NCBI GenBank assembly: GCA_023078555.1
Contig: CM041202.1
Span: 6,248,522-6,312,521, forward strand
DNA from: Ulva prolifera
Lineage: Eukaryota > Chlorophyta > Ulvophyceae > Ulvales > Ulvaceae
DNA length: 64,000 nt
Reading direction: 5' to 3'
The position numbers and the translations under genes are program-made. Positions 12,401-23,151 of this stretch are shown piece after piece. Position 1 is the first letter of the stretch. The number at the start of each line of letters is the position of its first letter. Under the pieces are notes generated by a model. The model searched no databases, had not been told where the DNA came from, and worked only from the letters and a program-made list of their open reading frames with translations.

Positions 12401-13787
12401 ATTGCAAGGGCGAGATTGCATGTTAAGCATTCAACATGGAGTGCCAGCCTGACGGGAGAGATTTAAAGGTGTAGGGCGAGATTGCTAGGGCGAGATTGCT
12501 AGGGCGAGATTGTTAGGGCGAGATTGCTAGGTCGAGATTGCATGTTAAGCATTCAACATGGAGTGCCAGCCTGTCGGGAGAGGTTTAAAGGTGTAGGGCG
12601 AGGTTGCTAGGGCGAGATTGCTAGGGCGAGATTGCTAGGTCGAGATTGCATATTAAGCATTCAACATGGAGTGCCAGCCTGACGGGAGAGATTTAAAGGT
12701 GTAGGGCGAGATTGCTAGGGCGAGATTGCTAGGGCGAGATTGTTAGGGCGAGATTGCTAGGTCGAGATTGCATGTTAAGCATTCAACATGGAGTGCCAGC
12801 CTGTCGGGAGAGGTTTAAAGGTGTAGGGCGATGTTGCTAGGGCGAGATTGCTAGGGCGAGATGGCTAGGTAGAGATTGCTAGGTCGAGATTGCATGTTAA
12901 GAATTCAACATGGAGTGCTAGCCTGACGGGAGAGATTTAAAGGTGTAGGGCGAGATTCCTAGGGCGAGATTGCTAGGGCGAGATTGCTAGGTCGAGATTG
13001 CATATTAAGCATTCAACATGGAGTGCCAGCCTGACGCGAGAGATTTAAAGGTGTAGGGCGAGATTGCTAGGGCGAGATTGCTAGGGCGAGATTGCTAGGG
13101 CAAGATTGCTAGGTCGAGATTGCATGTTAAGCATTCAACATGGAGTGCCAGCCTGTCGGGAGAGGTTTAAAGGTGTAGGGCGAGGATGCTAGGGCGTGAT
13201 TGCTAGGGCGAGATTGCTAGGTCGAGATTGCTAGGTCGAGATTGCATGTTAAGCATTCAACATGGAGTGCCAGCCTGACGGGAGAGATTTAAAGGTGTAG
13301 GGCGAGGTTGCTAGGGCGAGATTGCTAGGGCGAGATTGCTAGGTCGAGATTGCATGTTAAGCATTCAACATGGAGTGCCAGCCTGTCGGGAGAGGTTTAA
13401 AGGTGTAGGGCGAGGTTGCTAGGGCGAGATTGCTAGGGCGAGATTGCATGTTAAGCATTCAACATGGAGTGCCAGCTTGACGGGAGAGATTTAAAGGTGT
13501 AGGGCGAGATTCCTAGGGCGAGATTGCTAGGGCGAGATTGCTAGGGCGAGATTGCTAGGTCAATATTGCTAGGGCGAGATTGCTAGGTCGAGATTGCATG
13601 TTAAGCATTCAACATGGAGTGCCAGCCTGACGGGAGAGATTTAAAGGTGTAGGGCGAGGTTGCTAGGGCGAGATTGCTAGGGCGAGATTGCTAGGTCGAG
13701 ATTGCATATTAAGCATTCAACATGGAGTGCCAGCCTGACGCGAGAGATTTAAAGGTGTAGGGCGAGATTGCTAGGGCGAGATTGCTA
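6488..13787. repeat. Nested subtelomeric satellite array, about 7.3 kb
   Basis: The short unit is a 14-mer, TTGCTAGGGCGAGA, with a TAGGTCGAGA variant. Two to six copies alternate with a conserved spacer of about 66 bp containing CATGTTAAGCATTCAACATG, GAGTGCCAGCCTG and GGTTTAAAGGTGTAGGGCGAG. Roughly 60 spacer-plus-14-mer units are present. Two linked spacer variants exist (CTGTCGGGAGAGG and CTGACGGGAGAGA) and mostly alternate. Rare marker variants recur at 2628, 2262 and about 1530 bp, showing large-scale duplication inside the array. There are no open frames of note. Position next to a telomere-type block makes it a subtelomeric satellite. Confidence 0.95.
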
Positions 13788-14557
13788 GGGCGGCTGGTGC
13801 TGGGGGTGCTGGTGGGGCTGACCCCGCCACCGCCGCGGCCGGGGGTGCCGCTGCCGGCGCTGCTGATCAGGCCAAGCCCTCTCATGGCGCCACGGGTGAC
13901 GGGGGGGAACAGTCAGCGGCTGGTGCTGGGGGTGCTGGTGGGGCTGACCCCGCCACCGCCGCGGCCGGGGGTGCCGCTGCCGGCGCGGCTGATCAGGCCA
14001 AGCCCTCTCATGGCGCCACGGGTGACGGGAGTGGGCCATCGCTGTCCTCTTCCGAGGGGGGGTGGGATGGTGGGAGTGTGGAATGGGGGGTCGCCTCGAG
14101 CCTGTATGGACGCAACGCCGCTAGGTGGCCTGATGGGGGAACCCTCCTGGATACTCTTGCCCGAGTTTCTGGGATTGCCAGCCCCCCCCAAGACCCCTCC
14201 ACCGGGGTCGCAGACGGGGCGGGGGGGGGGGGCCTGCAAGCGGTGGTTTGCCCTGCAACTCACATGACCCTGCTCTCGGCACGCAATATAACCCTGCATC
14301 CGGGCAGATGCTTCCTAAGTTCGACCCCCCCACCGCTCTGGTTCCGTCGGTCGGGGTTTCTGTTAACACGCAGGATAACAGTCGGCAAATTGTCATAACC
14401 ATAGACGACGAGCCGCCTCCGTCCAGGAACACCACCTGCAGCAGGGAGACTCTCCTGCATTGTGCCGCCGCCACCTGGCGCATCATGACGCGTTGCAACC
14501 AGCGGCTCCAGTCGCCCGGTGATGACCAGAGGATCATGCTCATGATGGTCATCTCTG
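13788..14557 (+). pseudogene. Fragment of the 41-residue-repeat transposon gene
   Basis: This fragment closely matches the 3' part of the gene at 26,199-30,574. It carries just under two copies of the 123-bp Gly/Ala repeat, the Ser/Gly-rich segment, a shortened G-rich tract (about 14,213-14,232), and the frame reading SVNTQDNSRQIVITIDDE and LLHCAAATWRIMTRC. It begins inside a repeat unit, joined to the satellite with a shared GCG, and stops after ATCTCTGGG where the telomere-type repeat starts. It lacks both gene ends and cannot be functional. Confidence 0.85.
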
Positions 14558-14567
14558 GGGGTTGGAT

Positions 14568-16632
14568 GGGGTTAGGGGTTAGGGGTTAGGGGTTAGGGGT
14601 TAGGGGTTAGGGGTTAGGGGTTAGGGGTTAGGGGTTAGGGGTTAGGGGTTAGGGGTTAGGGGTTAGGGGTTAGGGGTTAGGGGTTAGGGGTTAGGGGTTA
14701 GGGGTTAGGGGTTAGGAGTTAGGGGTTAGGGGTTAGGGGTTAGGGGTTAGGGGTTAGGGGTTAGGGGTAAGGGGTTAGGGGTTAGGGTTAGGGGTTAGGG
14801 GTTAGGGGTTAGGGGTTAGGGGTTAGGGGTGAGGGGTTAGGGTTAGGGGTTAGGGGTTAGGGGTTAGGGGTTAGGGGTTAGGGTAGGGGTTAGGGGTTAG
14901 GGGTTAGGGTAGGGTTAGGGGTTAGGGGTTAGGGGTTAGGGGTAGGGGTTAGGGGTTAGGGGTTAGGGGTTAGGGGTTAGGGGTTAGGGGTTAGGGGTTA
15001 GGGGTTAGGGGTTAGGGGTTAGGGGTTAGGGGTTTTAGGGGTTAGGGGTAGGGGTTAGGGGTTAGGGGTTAGGGGTTAGGGGTTAGGGGTTAGGGGTTAG
15101 GGGTTAGGGGTTAGGGGTTAGGGGTTAGGGGTTAGGGTTAGGGGTTAGGGGTTAGGGGTAGGGGTTAGGGTTAGGGGTAGGGTTAGGTAGGGGTTAGGGG
15201 TAGGGGTTAGGGGTTAGGGGTTAGGGGTTAGGGTTAGGGGTTAGGGGTTAGGGGTTAGGGGTTAGGGGTTAGGGGTTAGGGGTTAGGGTTAGGGGTTGGT
15301 TAGGGGTTAGGGGTTAGGGGTTAGGGGTTAGGGGTTAGGGGTTAGGGGTTAGGGGTTAGGGGTTAGGGGTTAGGGGTTAGGGGTTAGGGGTTGGGGTTAG
15401 GGGTTAGGGGTTTAGGGGTTGGGGGTTAGGGGTTAGGGGTTAGGGGTTTAGGGGTTAGGGGTTAGGGGTTAGGGGTTAGGGTAGGGTTAGGGGTTAGGGG
15501 TTAGGGGTTAGGGGTTAGGGGTTAGGGGTTAGGGGTTAGGGGTTAGGTTAGGGGTTAGGGGTTAGGGTTAGGGGTTAGGGGTTAGGGGTTAGGGGTTAGG
15601 GGTTAGGGGTTAGGGGTTAGGGGTTAGGGGTTAGGGGTTAGGGGTTAGGGGTTAGGGGTTAGGGGTTAGGGGTTAGGGGTTAGGGGTTAGGGGTTTAGGG
15701 GTTAGGGGTTAGGGGTTAGGGGTTAGGGGTTAGGGGTTAGGGGTTAGGGGTTAGGGGTTAGGGTTAGGGGTTAGGGTAGGGTTAGGGGTTAGGGTAGGGG
15801 TTAGGGGTTAGGGTTAGGGTTAGGGGTTAGGGGTTAGGGGTTAGGGGTTAGGGGTTAGGGGTTAGGGGTTAGGGGTAGGGGTTAGGGGTTAGGGGTTAGG
15901 GGTTAGGGGTTAGGGGTTAGGGGTTAGGGGTTAGGGGTTAGGGGTTAGGGGTTAGGGGTTAGGGGTTAGGGGTTAGGGGTTAGGGGTTAGGGGTTAGGGG
16001 TTAGGGGTTAGGGTTAGGGGTTAGGGGTTAGGGGTTAGGGGTTAGGGGTTGGGGGGGTTAGGGGTTTAGGGGTTAGGGGTTAGGGGTTAGGGGTTAGGGG
16101 TTAGGGGTTAGGGGTTGGGGTAGGGGTTGGGGGGTTAGGGGTTAGGGGTTAGGGGTTAGGGGTGGGGTTAGGGGTTAGGGGTTCGGGGTTAGGGGTTCGG
16201 GGTTAGGGGTTAGGGGTTAGGGTCGGGTTAGGGGTTAGGGGTTAGGGGTTGGGGTTGGGGTTAGGGGTTAGGGGTTAGGGGTTAGGGGTTAGGGGTTAGG
16301 GGTTAGGGGTTAGGGGTAGGGTTTAGGGGTTGGGTTAGGGGTTAGGGGTTAGGGGTTAGGGGTTAGGGGTTAGGGGTTAGGGGTTAGGGTTAGGGGTTAG
16401 GGGTTAGGGGTTAGGGGTGTTAGGGGTTAGGGGTTAGGGGTTAGGGTTAGGGGTTAGGGGTTAGGGGTTAGGGGTTAGGTGTTAGGGGTTAGGGGTTAGG
16501 GTTAGGGGTTAGGGTTAGGGTTAGGGGTTAGGGGTTAGGGGTTAGGGGTTAGGGGTTAGGGGTTAGGGTTAGGGGTAGGGGTTAGGGGTTCGGGGTTAGG
16601 GGTGTTAGGGGTTAGGGGTTAGGGGTTAGGGG
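14568..16632 (+). repeat. Telomere-type repeat block (TTAGGGG)n
   Basis: About 2.06 kb of head-to-tail TTAGGGG with scattered TTAGGG, TAGGGG, TTTAGGGG, TTCGGGG and TTGGGG variants. The G-rich strand runs 5' to 3' rightward, the direction expected if the chromosome end lies to the right. The block ends abruptly at an N. It is either a true telomere joined to another contig or a long interstitial telomeric tract; the orientation and abrupt end favour the first. Confidence 0.9.
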
Positions 16633-16633
16633 N
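16633..16633. other. Single N at telomere/non-telomere boundary (probable contig join)
   Basis: One ambiguous base separates pure telomere-type repeat from unrelated unique sequence, so it likely marks an assembly join. About 130 bp of unassigned sequence follows before the next gene end. Confidence 0.7.
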
Positions 16634-16761
16634 CTCTCGCACCTAAGGAAACAACAAAACTCACATGACCAGCATATATACGATTTTGATGCATCAGCAA
16701 GCGCACTGCATCATCATGAACGCGCGTACATGAGCCTGGGCTTATGAAAGCACAGTTTATG

Positions 16762-19547
16762 TCAACCTTGTGGAGGTATGTACAGATCAAGGCGTACCGG
16801 TTCATCCTCCTGTATGTCCATCTCTGTTGGGCCGCTCCGCCGAGTCTTGGGCACTGGCATCTCGTCGTCCGCAACTTCCAGGCCGGCTGCCACTAGGTGG
16901 GGTAGGACGTCGAGTTCTACGTCATCGCTGTCAGGTACATCCTTCCGTGTTCGGTTGAGAACCGGAGGTGAAGGGGGGAGATCGGCGAGTGACCTGTCGC
17001 TGCCTCTCTTGCGGGCGCGTCTCCCGCCGTTGCTGGTCTCGGCCTGCGTAGCAAAGCATGTCGCGATTCTGTATCGACGCGACTTCCACGGCTGACATCG
17101 CTTTAAAATCCCTGCGTCATGTACAGCGTGGCCGCGAAGACGTACCCGTCCACCCTGTTGGCTCCTCCGGTGAGTGGGACGCAACGGAGATTCCGCTGTC
17201 TGTTCCCTTTTCATCTCACCCAGGATGAAATCCCTAAAGTAGTGGTTGTCAGCCACGTACACTCCGTCTTCACGTGCCCACTGCGCGGCCGACTTCATCG
17301 TGCCATCGCCGTAAGCAGTCCTGGTTCCGATTCTGGACAGCTGCATGTATAGGTGATGTGTCAGTGGCGTGCGCTTGTCACGTGCACTAGGATGCTGTTG
17401 CCTAATGTCTTCGTTGTGCAGTAGCAAAACGTCCGCGACAGATGGGTCAGGCGCGGTGCACGAGAATGGTTGGTGGCTCACCAACCATTCGGGCATGCCT
17501 GCATCTCACTATCCACGGGCCCCGAATGGTTGGTGGGCCACCAGCCATTCGGGCATGCATGCATGTCACTATTAACGCGCCTCGGAATGGTTGGTGGCCC
17601 ACCAACCATTCGGGCATTCAGGCATCTCACTATCCACGGGCCCCGAATGGTTGGTGGGCCACCAGTCATTCGGGCATGCATGCATGTCACTATTAACGCG
17701 CCTCGGAATGGTTGGTGGGCCACCAACCATTCGGGCATTCAGGCATCTCACTATCCACGGGCCCCGAATGGTTGGTGGGCCACCAGCCATTCGGGCATGC
17801 ATGCATGTTACTATTAACGCGCCTCGGAATGGTTGGTGGCCCACCAACCATTCGGGCATTCAGGCATCTCACTATCCACGGGCCCCGAATGGTTGGTGGG
17901 CCACCAGCCATTCGGGCATGCATGCATGTCACTATTAACGCGCCTCGGAATGGTTGGTGGCCCACCAACCATTCGGGCATTCAGGCATCTCACTATCCAC
18001 GGGCCCCGAATGGTTGGTGGGCCACCAGCCATTCGGGCATGCATGCATGTCACTATTAACGCGCCTCGGAATGGTTGGTGGGCCACCAACCATTCGGGCA
18101 TTCAGGCATCTCACTATCCACGGGCCCCGAATGGTTGGTGGGCCACCGGCCATTCGGGCATGCATGCATGTCACTATTAACGCGCCTCGGAATGGTTGGT
18201 GGGCCACCATCCATTCGGGCATGCATGCATGTCACTATTAACGCGCCTCGGAATGGTTGGTGGGCCACCATCCATTCGGGCATGCATGCCCGTCACTATT
18301 AACGCGCCTCGGAATGGTTGGTGGGCCACCATCCATTCCGAGCAGTCCTGCATGTACGTCACGATCCGGGAGCAAGACGCACGCGCCTGTTCTTCCTCCA
18401 CGTCCTTCACTGCCGCGGTCACTCTCGGGTCCTTGCGGTCTCGCTCGCTCCGCCGCAACTTCTTGTTGTGATCAAATGCTCGTCGAGGGAAACCGCTGCA
18501 AGAACAGGATGATCACGACTGTGCGTGTGTGCTTACACGAACACAGGATGACCACCGATTACGGCCGAACATGTGCATCCTGACGCAGTCGTGATGCACA
18601 GTAGTGATGTCGCATGCGCAAGAGGAAACGCACTGGTACTTCACGTCCCTCAACATGGCTTTCTGGCTCCGAAATGCGGCTGCTATGTTCCTCGCAGCCG
18701 TGTACGCCGTCCCCTCTTTGCCCGCCTGCATAAGTCAATCAAGTCTGGTCGTCATCGATGTACTGTGGTGGCCATTGCCTCCCGCGGAGCACAGTCCGTG
18801 GCGACCACTTCCAGCATGAAAACAACAACTGGGTCATTCACACTACACGCTCAGCATACAACACAACACGAAACCATCCCAATCCACCGTAATCTTCACA
18901 CTACCGTATGGCAACCGCCCAGCATGTCAGGCCGGCGATACAGAGTCAAGTTGTTAGCAGGCATAGCACAAGCGTACCCCCGCTGCTGCCGCTGCGACGC
19001 ACAAACGTGCTGAGCATTCAGCATACTTCCTCATACATACGCAGCTTTGGGTCGCCGGTGTCCTTCAGCAGCGCCTGCATCAGCGGAGACGCCTTGTCCT
19101 CGTCCCTCATCTGGCCCAGGATCGCCGACAGCTTGTCAGTCCACATCAGAACTCCCGATTGTAGTACCTCCCACACGTGATCGCTGTCGCACGTCGCAGC
19201 GGTAGCAGTGGAGCCCGCTGTGCGTGCCGACGCCCCTGGAGCGGAGCCTCGATTCTTCCGCAGGTGATGGCTGGACCAACACCGGGGGGCTCGATGCCGC
19301 CAGCGATCTTCCCCTTCTGGAAGTAGAATGAAATACATCTCTTCAGGAACTCCACGCTGTCGAGGTCCAAGGTGGCGTCCTCGTCGTTGGCCGACGACAG
19401 TGTCATGCCGTCCGACCCCCCTCCCCTTCGCCAGATACTCCTCGCTAGCACGTCCAGCATCCCATTCGCAGAGTCGTCATCCGCAGTGTCTTTATCGACG
19501 ACGATCGCGGCCTCTCGCTTGAACTGAAATTGAAGGCTGTCCGGCAT
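16762..19547 (-). CDS. Putative transposon accessory protein, multi-exon
   Basis: The proposed start is the ATG at 19,547 (MPDSLQFQFKREAAIVV), divergent from the transposase. Coding segments visible on the minus strand are 19,547 to about 19,020 (acidic, with DSVEFLKRCISFYFQKGK and DHVWEVLQSGVLMWTDKL, with one frame change near 19,262 that is either a tiny intron or a frameshift), about 18,458-18,360 (charged, ERDRKDPRVTAAVKDVEEEQ) and about 17,440-16,762 (SAAQWAREDGVYVADNHYF, a basic stretch, ending LDLYIPPQG-stop). GTATGC at the end of the first segment is a plausible donor, and GACATTAG near 17,400 a plausible acceptor. The hairpin array at 17,463-18,345 would then be intronic; alternatively the segments are separate genes. 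I do not recognise the family. Divergent pairing with a Tnp2-like gene suggests a TnpA-like DNA-binding role, which is inference only. Confidence 0.4.
17463..18345. repeat. Hairpin minisatellite type 1, array b (121-bp dimers)
   Basis: GGAATGG units start at 17,584, 17,705, 17,826, 17,947, 18,068 and 18,189 (121 bp apart), then at 18,250 and 18,311 (61 bp). Each dimer holds two palindromes of the type GAATGGTTGGTGGGCC/ACCAACCATTC, followed alternately by GGCATTCAGGCATCTCACTA and GGCATGCATGCATGTCACTA. The terminal monomers have CCATCCATTC instead of a perfect arm. It lies immediately 5' of, or in an intron of, the minus-strand gene. Confidence 0.9.
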
Positions 19548-19879
19548 CGCGACGCGTACACAACAGAGAGGACCGGAACTAAACAAGCACTTAGGCAGCC
19601 AATGCGTATACAGTAACTCCAACTTCTTTGGTACTTGGCAATGCCTATCCGTCGGTGCTGATATCCAAGATTTTGAAAACACAGTGCCGTGTTGGTGCCC
19701 TGCCATTGGCCACAGGGACACTCCCTCGTTACATCCTCACGCATGATATCCCCCGCCACTCAACTCGTCCCCGAGTACGCTTGCACTACGCCTGATCCTC
19801 GTTCATACCACGCCGCTCGCTTGCCGCGACGTCTTTCCATTCATCCAGGCAGAGTTTATCGACGTTTAATGTGCCGAGA
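19548..19879. promoter_or_regulatory. Divergent intergenic region
   Basis: A 332-bp gap between the start codons of the minus-strand accessory gene and the plus-strand transposase. It must hold both promoters if both gene models are right. I see no clear TATA box or repeat in it. Confidence 0.3.
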
Positions 19880-22800
19880 ATGGCTCCGCGTAGGCGTAAG
19901 CGTGCTGTCGACATCGACGACGACCTTGCAGAAGTTGGCATTCTGCGCCTTGATCCTCCGCTTCGTGATGGGGACCTCAAGTTACTATACCAGTGCACTA
20001 AATGTAGTAAACCGTTTGACAGGCTTCTAACCGCCCAGAAGCACCCCCGCGCCTGCCCCGCGGGGCGCGCTCAAACTCGTGACGATGGCACTGGCGATGA
20101 CACAGGCAGCCAGCAAGTGGCGGGCAACCAGCCTCCGGGTGATGTCGACCTCGGTCGAGTCGACGAGGTCCTCATCGAGGTGTGCCTGTCCCTGAACACC
20201 TCGTCTGATCTCCGAGTGCTGACTATCTGGTGATCGTGATTGGTGTCATGTGGCCAGGTCCCTGAGGGCTCCGACGTATCCGAAGAAGACTACGGAGACG
20301 ACGATGCGGACAGCCTTTACGACGACGCCAGCAGTGTCCTCTCCAGCCTGTCGGGAGATGACTGGGACATAGACTCCACCGAGGTTTGTCCTCTCGGTGT
20401 CTCCCGACGCAGCCTGATTTTCCGAGTTGCTCTTATGCTGGGCACCCACCCCCTGCTCCCTCTCGGTGTCAATGGCTGGTGACTATGTGCAGAGCGACTC
20501 CCTCGACGGCCGCGAGGGTCCACAGGTCGCAGCCGAGGCTGCAGCCGTGAAGGGGACTGCCGCATGGTGGCATCAGAGACGGATGGATCCGGTCTCCGAC
20601 ACCTGCCGTCTCACAGTGTTGACTGTATCAATGTGGATCGCCAGCCTGAAAAGCATGTTCCGGATGAGTGATGTTGTGGTGGACATGTGGTGTCGTTTTG
20701 TGCATTATCTACTCTTACCAGATGGGAATATGTTCCCCCCATCCTTCCACCTGGTCAAGGCTATCCTGGCGGTACCAGATGTCTCCTCGGTTACCCGGCA
20801 CGTGTGCCCACAGTGCTGGACTCTCTTCCCAGGTATAAAGCCGTGTGATCATACCCACCACTTGGACGACGTCTGCAACACCCCAGGGTGCACCCAGAAG
20901 CGTTTCGAGGTGGACCTGGCAGGCAAGGGTGCACCTTGCCGGAGTGTCTTTTACTTTGGGGAGGCCTCATCGCTGAAAGACCTGATTCTGCAACCCGGCG
21001 TCCATGCCGCGGTTCGTGCTCACCGAGTGCACGCCCCTACAGGATCCCGCCGGTTTCTGGAAGTCCCCTGCCGGACGTGCCCTGAACGCCAAGTGCGGGG
21101 GGATTTTCGACAAGGCTGACCCGGACGAGATTGCACTGCTTTTCAGCTTGGGTGCGCTCCCCTTGAGTTCGACCTATCCTGCGTCATCATCACTCAGTAG
21201 CCAGGCCATTGATATCGTCTGGGTCCAGTACACTAGTGGGGCCTGCAGTAGCCTCTCCCGGACACTGAGCCCGCTTGCAGGGGGTGACGGCGCCCAACTG
21301 TACGTGAACAAGCAACACGGGACCACAATCTGGGGCATCCGCCTGCTGGACCTCCCCCCTCATCTGTCTCATTGCAATGATGCCTGGATTCCCCTGGGGG
21401 TGGTCGAGGGTCCAACTGAACCCACGAACATGGACAGCATCCTTGCACAGGTACTCGAGTTCTTCAAGAAGCATGATCCAGGTACGTGTCAGTCTGGCGA
21501 GTGTGTTCCCAACGCACACTCATGTCCGGCCAGTGCGTGATGTGTGGCAGTGTTTGACTATGAACCCCCTACGATGCAGCCAGGAAGGGGGAGGACGGGA
21601 TCGAGGCTTTCAAAGTCGAGATGCCCGACGGAACAGTTCTGCGCATCTGGCCTGTGCTCTGCTGTGTGGAGGGCGACATTCCATGGATGCAGAAGTTGAC
21701 CAACAGCATCGGGCACGGCGGCAAGAGGGCGTGCTACCGTTGCGCCCAGAACGGCGTCTGGGTGTTCGCAGCCAACACAGTACGGTATGTTGGCTCCAGT
21801 TGCCGTGCTGTCGCCATGCTGCCTCTGACCACCACTGCTTACCCCTGGCATCCCGGCCAAGCCCGCCTCCGCCACCCCCTCCGACATGGCTTGGGGGCTC
21901 CCTACTATCCTTATGAGACATCCGCCGTGCAGCTGGCTTGGGTTCCACGGCCCGGTCATCCAGCCTCAGCCGGTTCACGCTGCGGGGCCTGATCAAGGAA
22001 AGCCCCTCACAGCGGCGCAAGAGGCCGACATTGCCGCGGGGGCGGTGCCAAGGATGGTGCCCGGCAGTCTGGAACCAGACCCCGGGCCCCCCCCCCCCCG
22101 CACGAAGTGGTCCGAGGTTACCACCATCGACCCGGCGACCCTGGCAAAGGACTGCCGGCGTGAAGTACTCTGCTTCAGAGATGTGCGCCTCGCGGGCCCA
22201 CACAGCAGACCAGTTGACTGATCAGGTGCGGGTACCCTTGTATATGAATCTTCCTCTGTCATGCGGCCCATGTGCCTGCATGCATGGTCGATGTTCTGCC
22301 GATCCGCCCACCAGGAGGCTTGCATGCAGACCACCAGCCCCACGTTGGACCGCTACACTGACAAAGACACCTTGCTGGAACGGCAGAAACTTGCGAAGAA
22401 GGAGCACATCCGCCTGGGGGTTAAAGGGTCTTCCCTGTTCAGCACCCTCTCATACTTCAAGTGCGCACCCCTACCACAGGACAGCTGCAGTACCGTCATC
22501 TGGACCCATGCATACACCGTGAAGGAGGTTGTTTTCTGCAGTCCATGCCACTTCTTCCGCTACGGTGTCGCGCACGTGTTCCTCCTTGGCCTCCTCATGG
22601 ACTTCTGGAATCAGTGGCTGCCGAGTTCGAAGAGGCGTAAGAAAGCCCGCCCTGCAGGCCCCAGGCGGTTGTATCAGCTGCCTAAAGAGGTGGTGGCCCA
22701 GATTGCTGCCCGCGCGTCCCACATCATGCACACCTATCTGTTCAAGAAAGTGTACACCGACATCACCAAGTGCGGTTCCGCGGCCCCCCACAATACGGCA

Positions 22801-23150
22801 GCGGACACAGGTTACTGCTGGCAGCTGTCCCATGCACACGTGTCGTGAACCTTACAGCTTGTGGAGGCCAGCAGGTGGCTCGCTTCAAGTTTGCACTGCT
22901 GCAGGCACCGGTCTCGGTGGCTCATGGAGGACTGGCTTGCGTTCACAGAGACGTTCTCCTTGTACTTGCTGCACGACCTCCATTGGGAGCCCGAGCAGGA
23001 GGATGTTCGGCTGGTGTTCGAGGAGATGTGGACGCACCTCCGAGCAGGCACCCTGTATTTCCTGCGGTACGAGGAGCTCCAGCATACCGCACCCCGGATC
23101 AAAGCAGCTCAAGACGCGTTGATGAAGTACGGCGCGATGGCAGAAGATCT
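19880..23150 (+). CDS. Tnp2/KDZ-like DDE transposase, multi-exon, truncated at 3' end
   Basis: The start is the ATG at 19,880 (MAPRRRKRAVDIDDDL). Residues 35-60 form a C2HC zinc finger (YQCTKCSKPF..HPRAC). Introns that restore frame are 20,180-20,257, 20,394-20,492, 21,152-21,280, 21,482-21,579 and 21,785-21,932. Across them the Tnp2-type core appears in order: CPQCWTLFPG..CNTPGC; SLGGDGAQLYVNKQHGTT (first catalytic Asp); LDLPPHL..NDAWIPLGVVEGPTEP; IWPVLCCVEGDIPWMQKL (second Asp); GHGGKRACYRCA; RLGVKGSSLFSTLSYF; VAHVFLLGLLMDFW; and WLAFTETFSLYLLHDL. Such enzymes cut and paste DNA transposons. Frame breaks near 21,015 and after the C-run at 22,089-22,101 may be errors or decay. The gene is cut at the N at 23,151, so the third acidic residue and the C-terminus cannot be assigned. 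Confidence 0.7.
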
Positions 23151-23151
23151 N
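23151..23151. other. Single N interrupting two opposed genes (probable contig join)
   Basis: The transposase frame from the left and the minus-strand accessory-protein frame from the right both lose their family similarity at this base, as expected of an artificial junction. Confidence 0.6.

Noticed and set aside
6488-13787. CRISPR array
   Set aside because: The spacers between 14-mers are themselves repeats, unit lengths vary, and the context is eukaryotic and subtelomeric.
17387-17400. CACTAGGATGCT as a left transposon end
   Set aside because: It lies inside a coding segment of the minus-strand gene and diverges from the TIR after eight bases.
17442-18471. Many 75-115 residue frames on both strands through the hairpin arrays
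   Set aside because: They follow repeat periodicity and encode NGWWATNHS-type strings from palindromic DNA, with no independent support.
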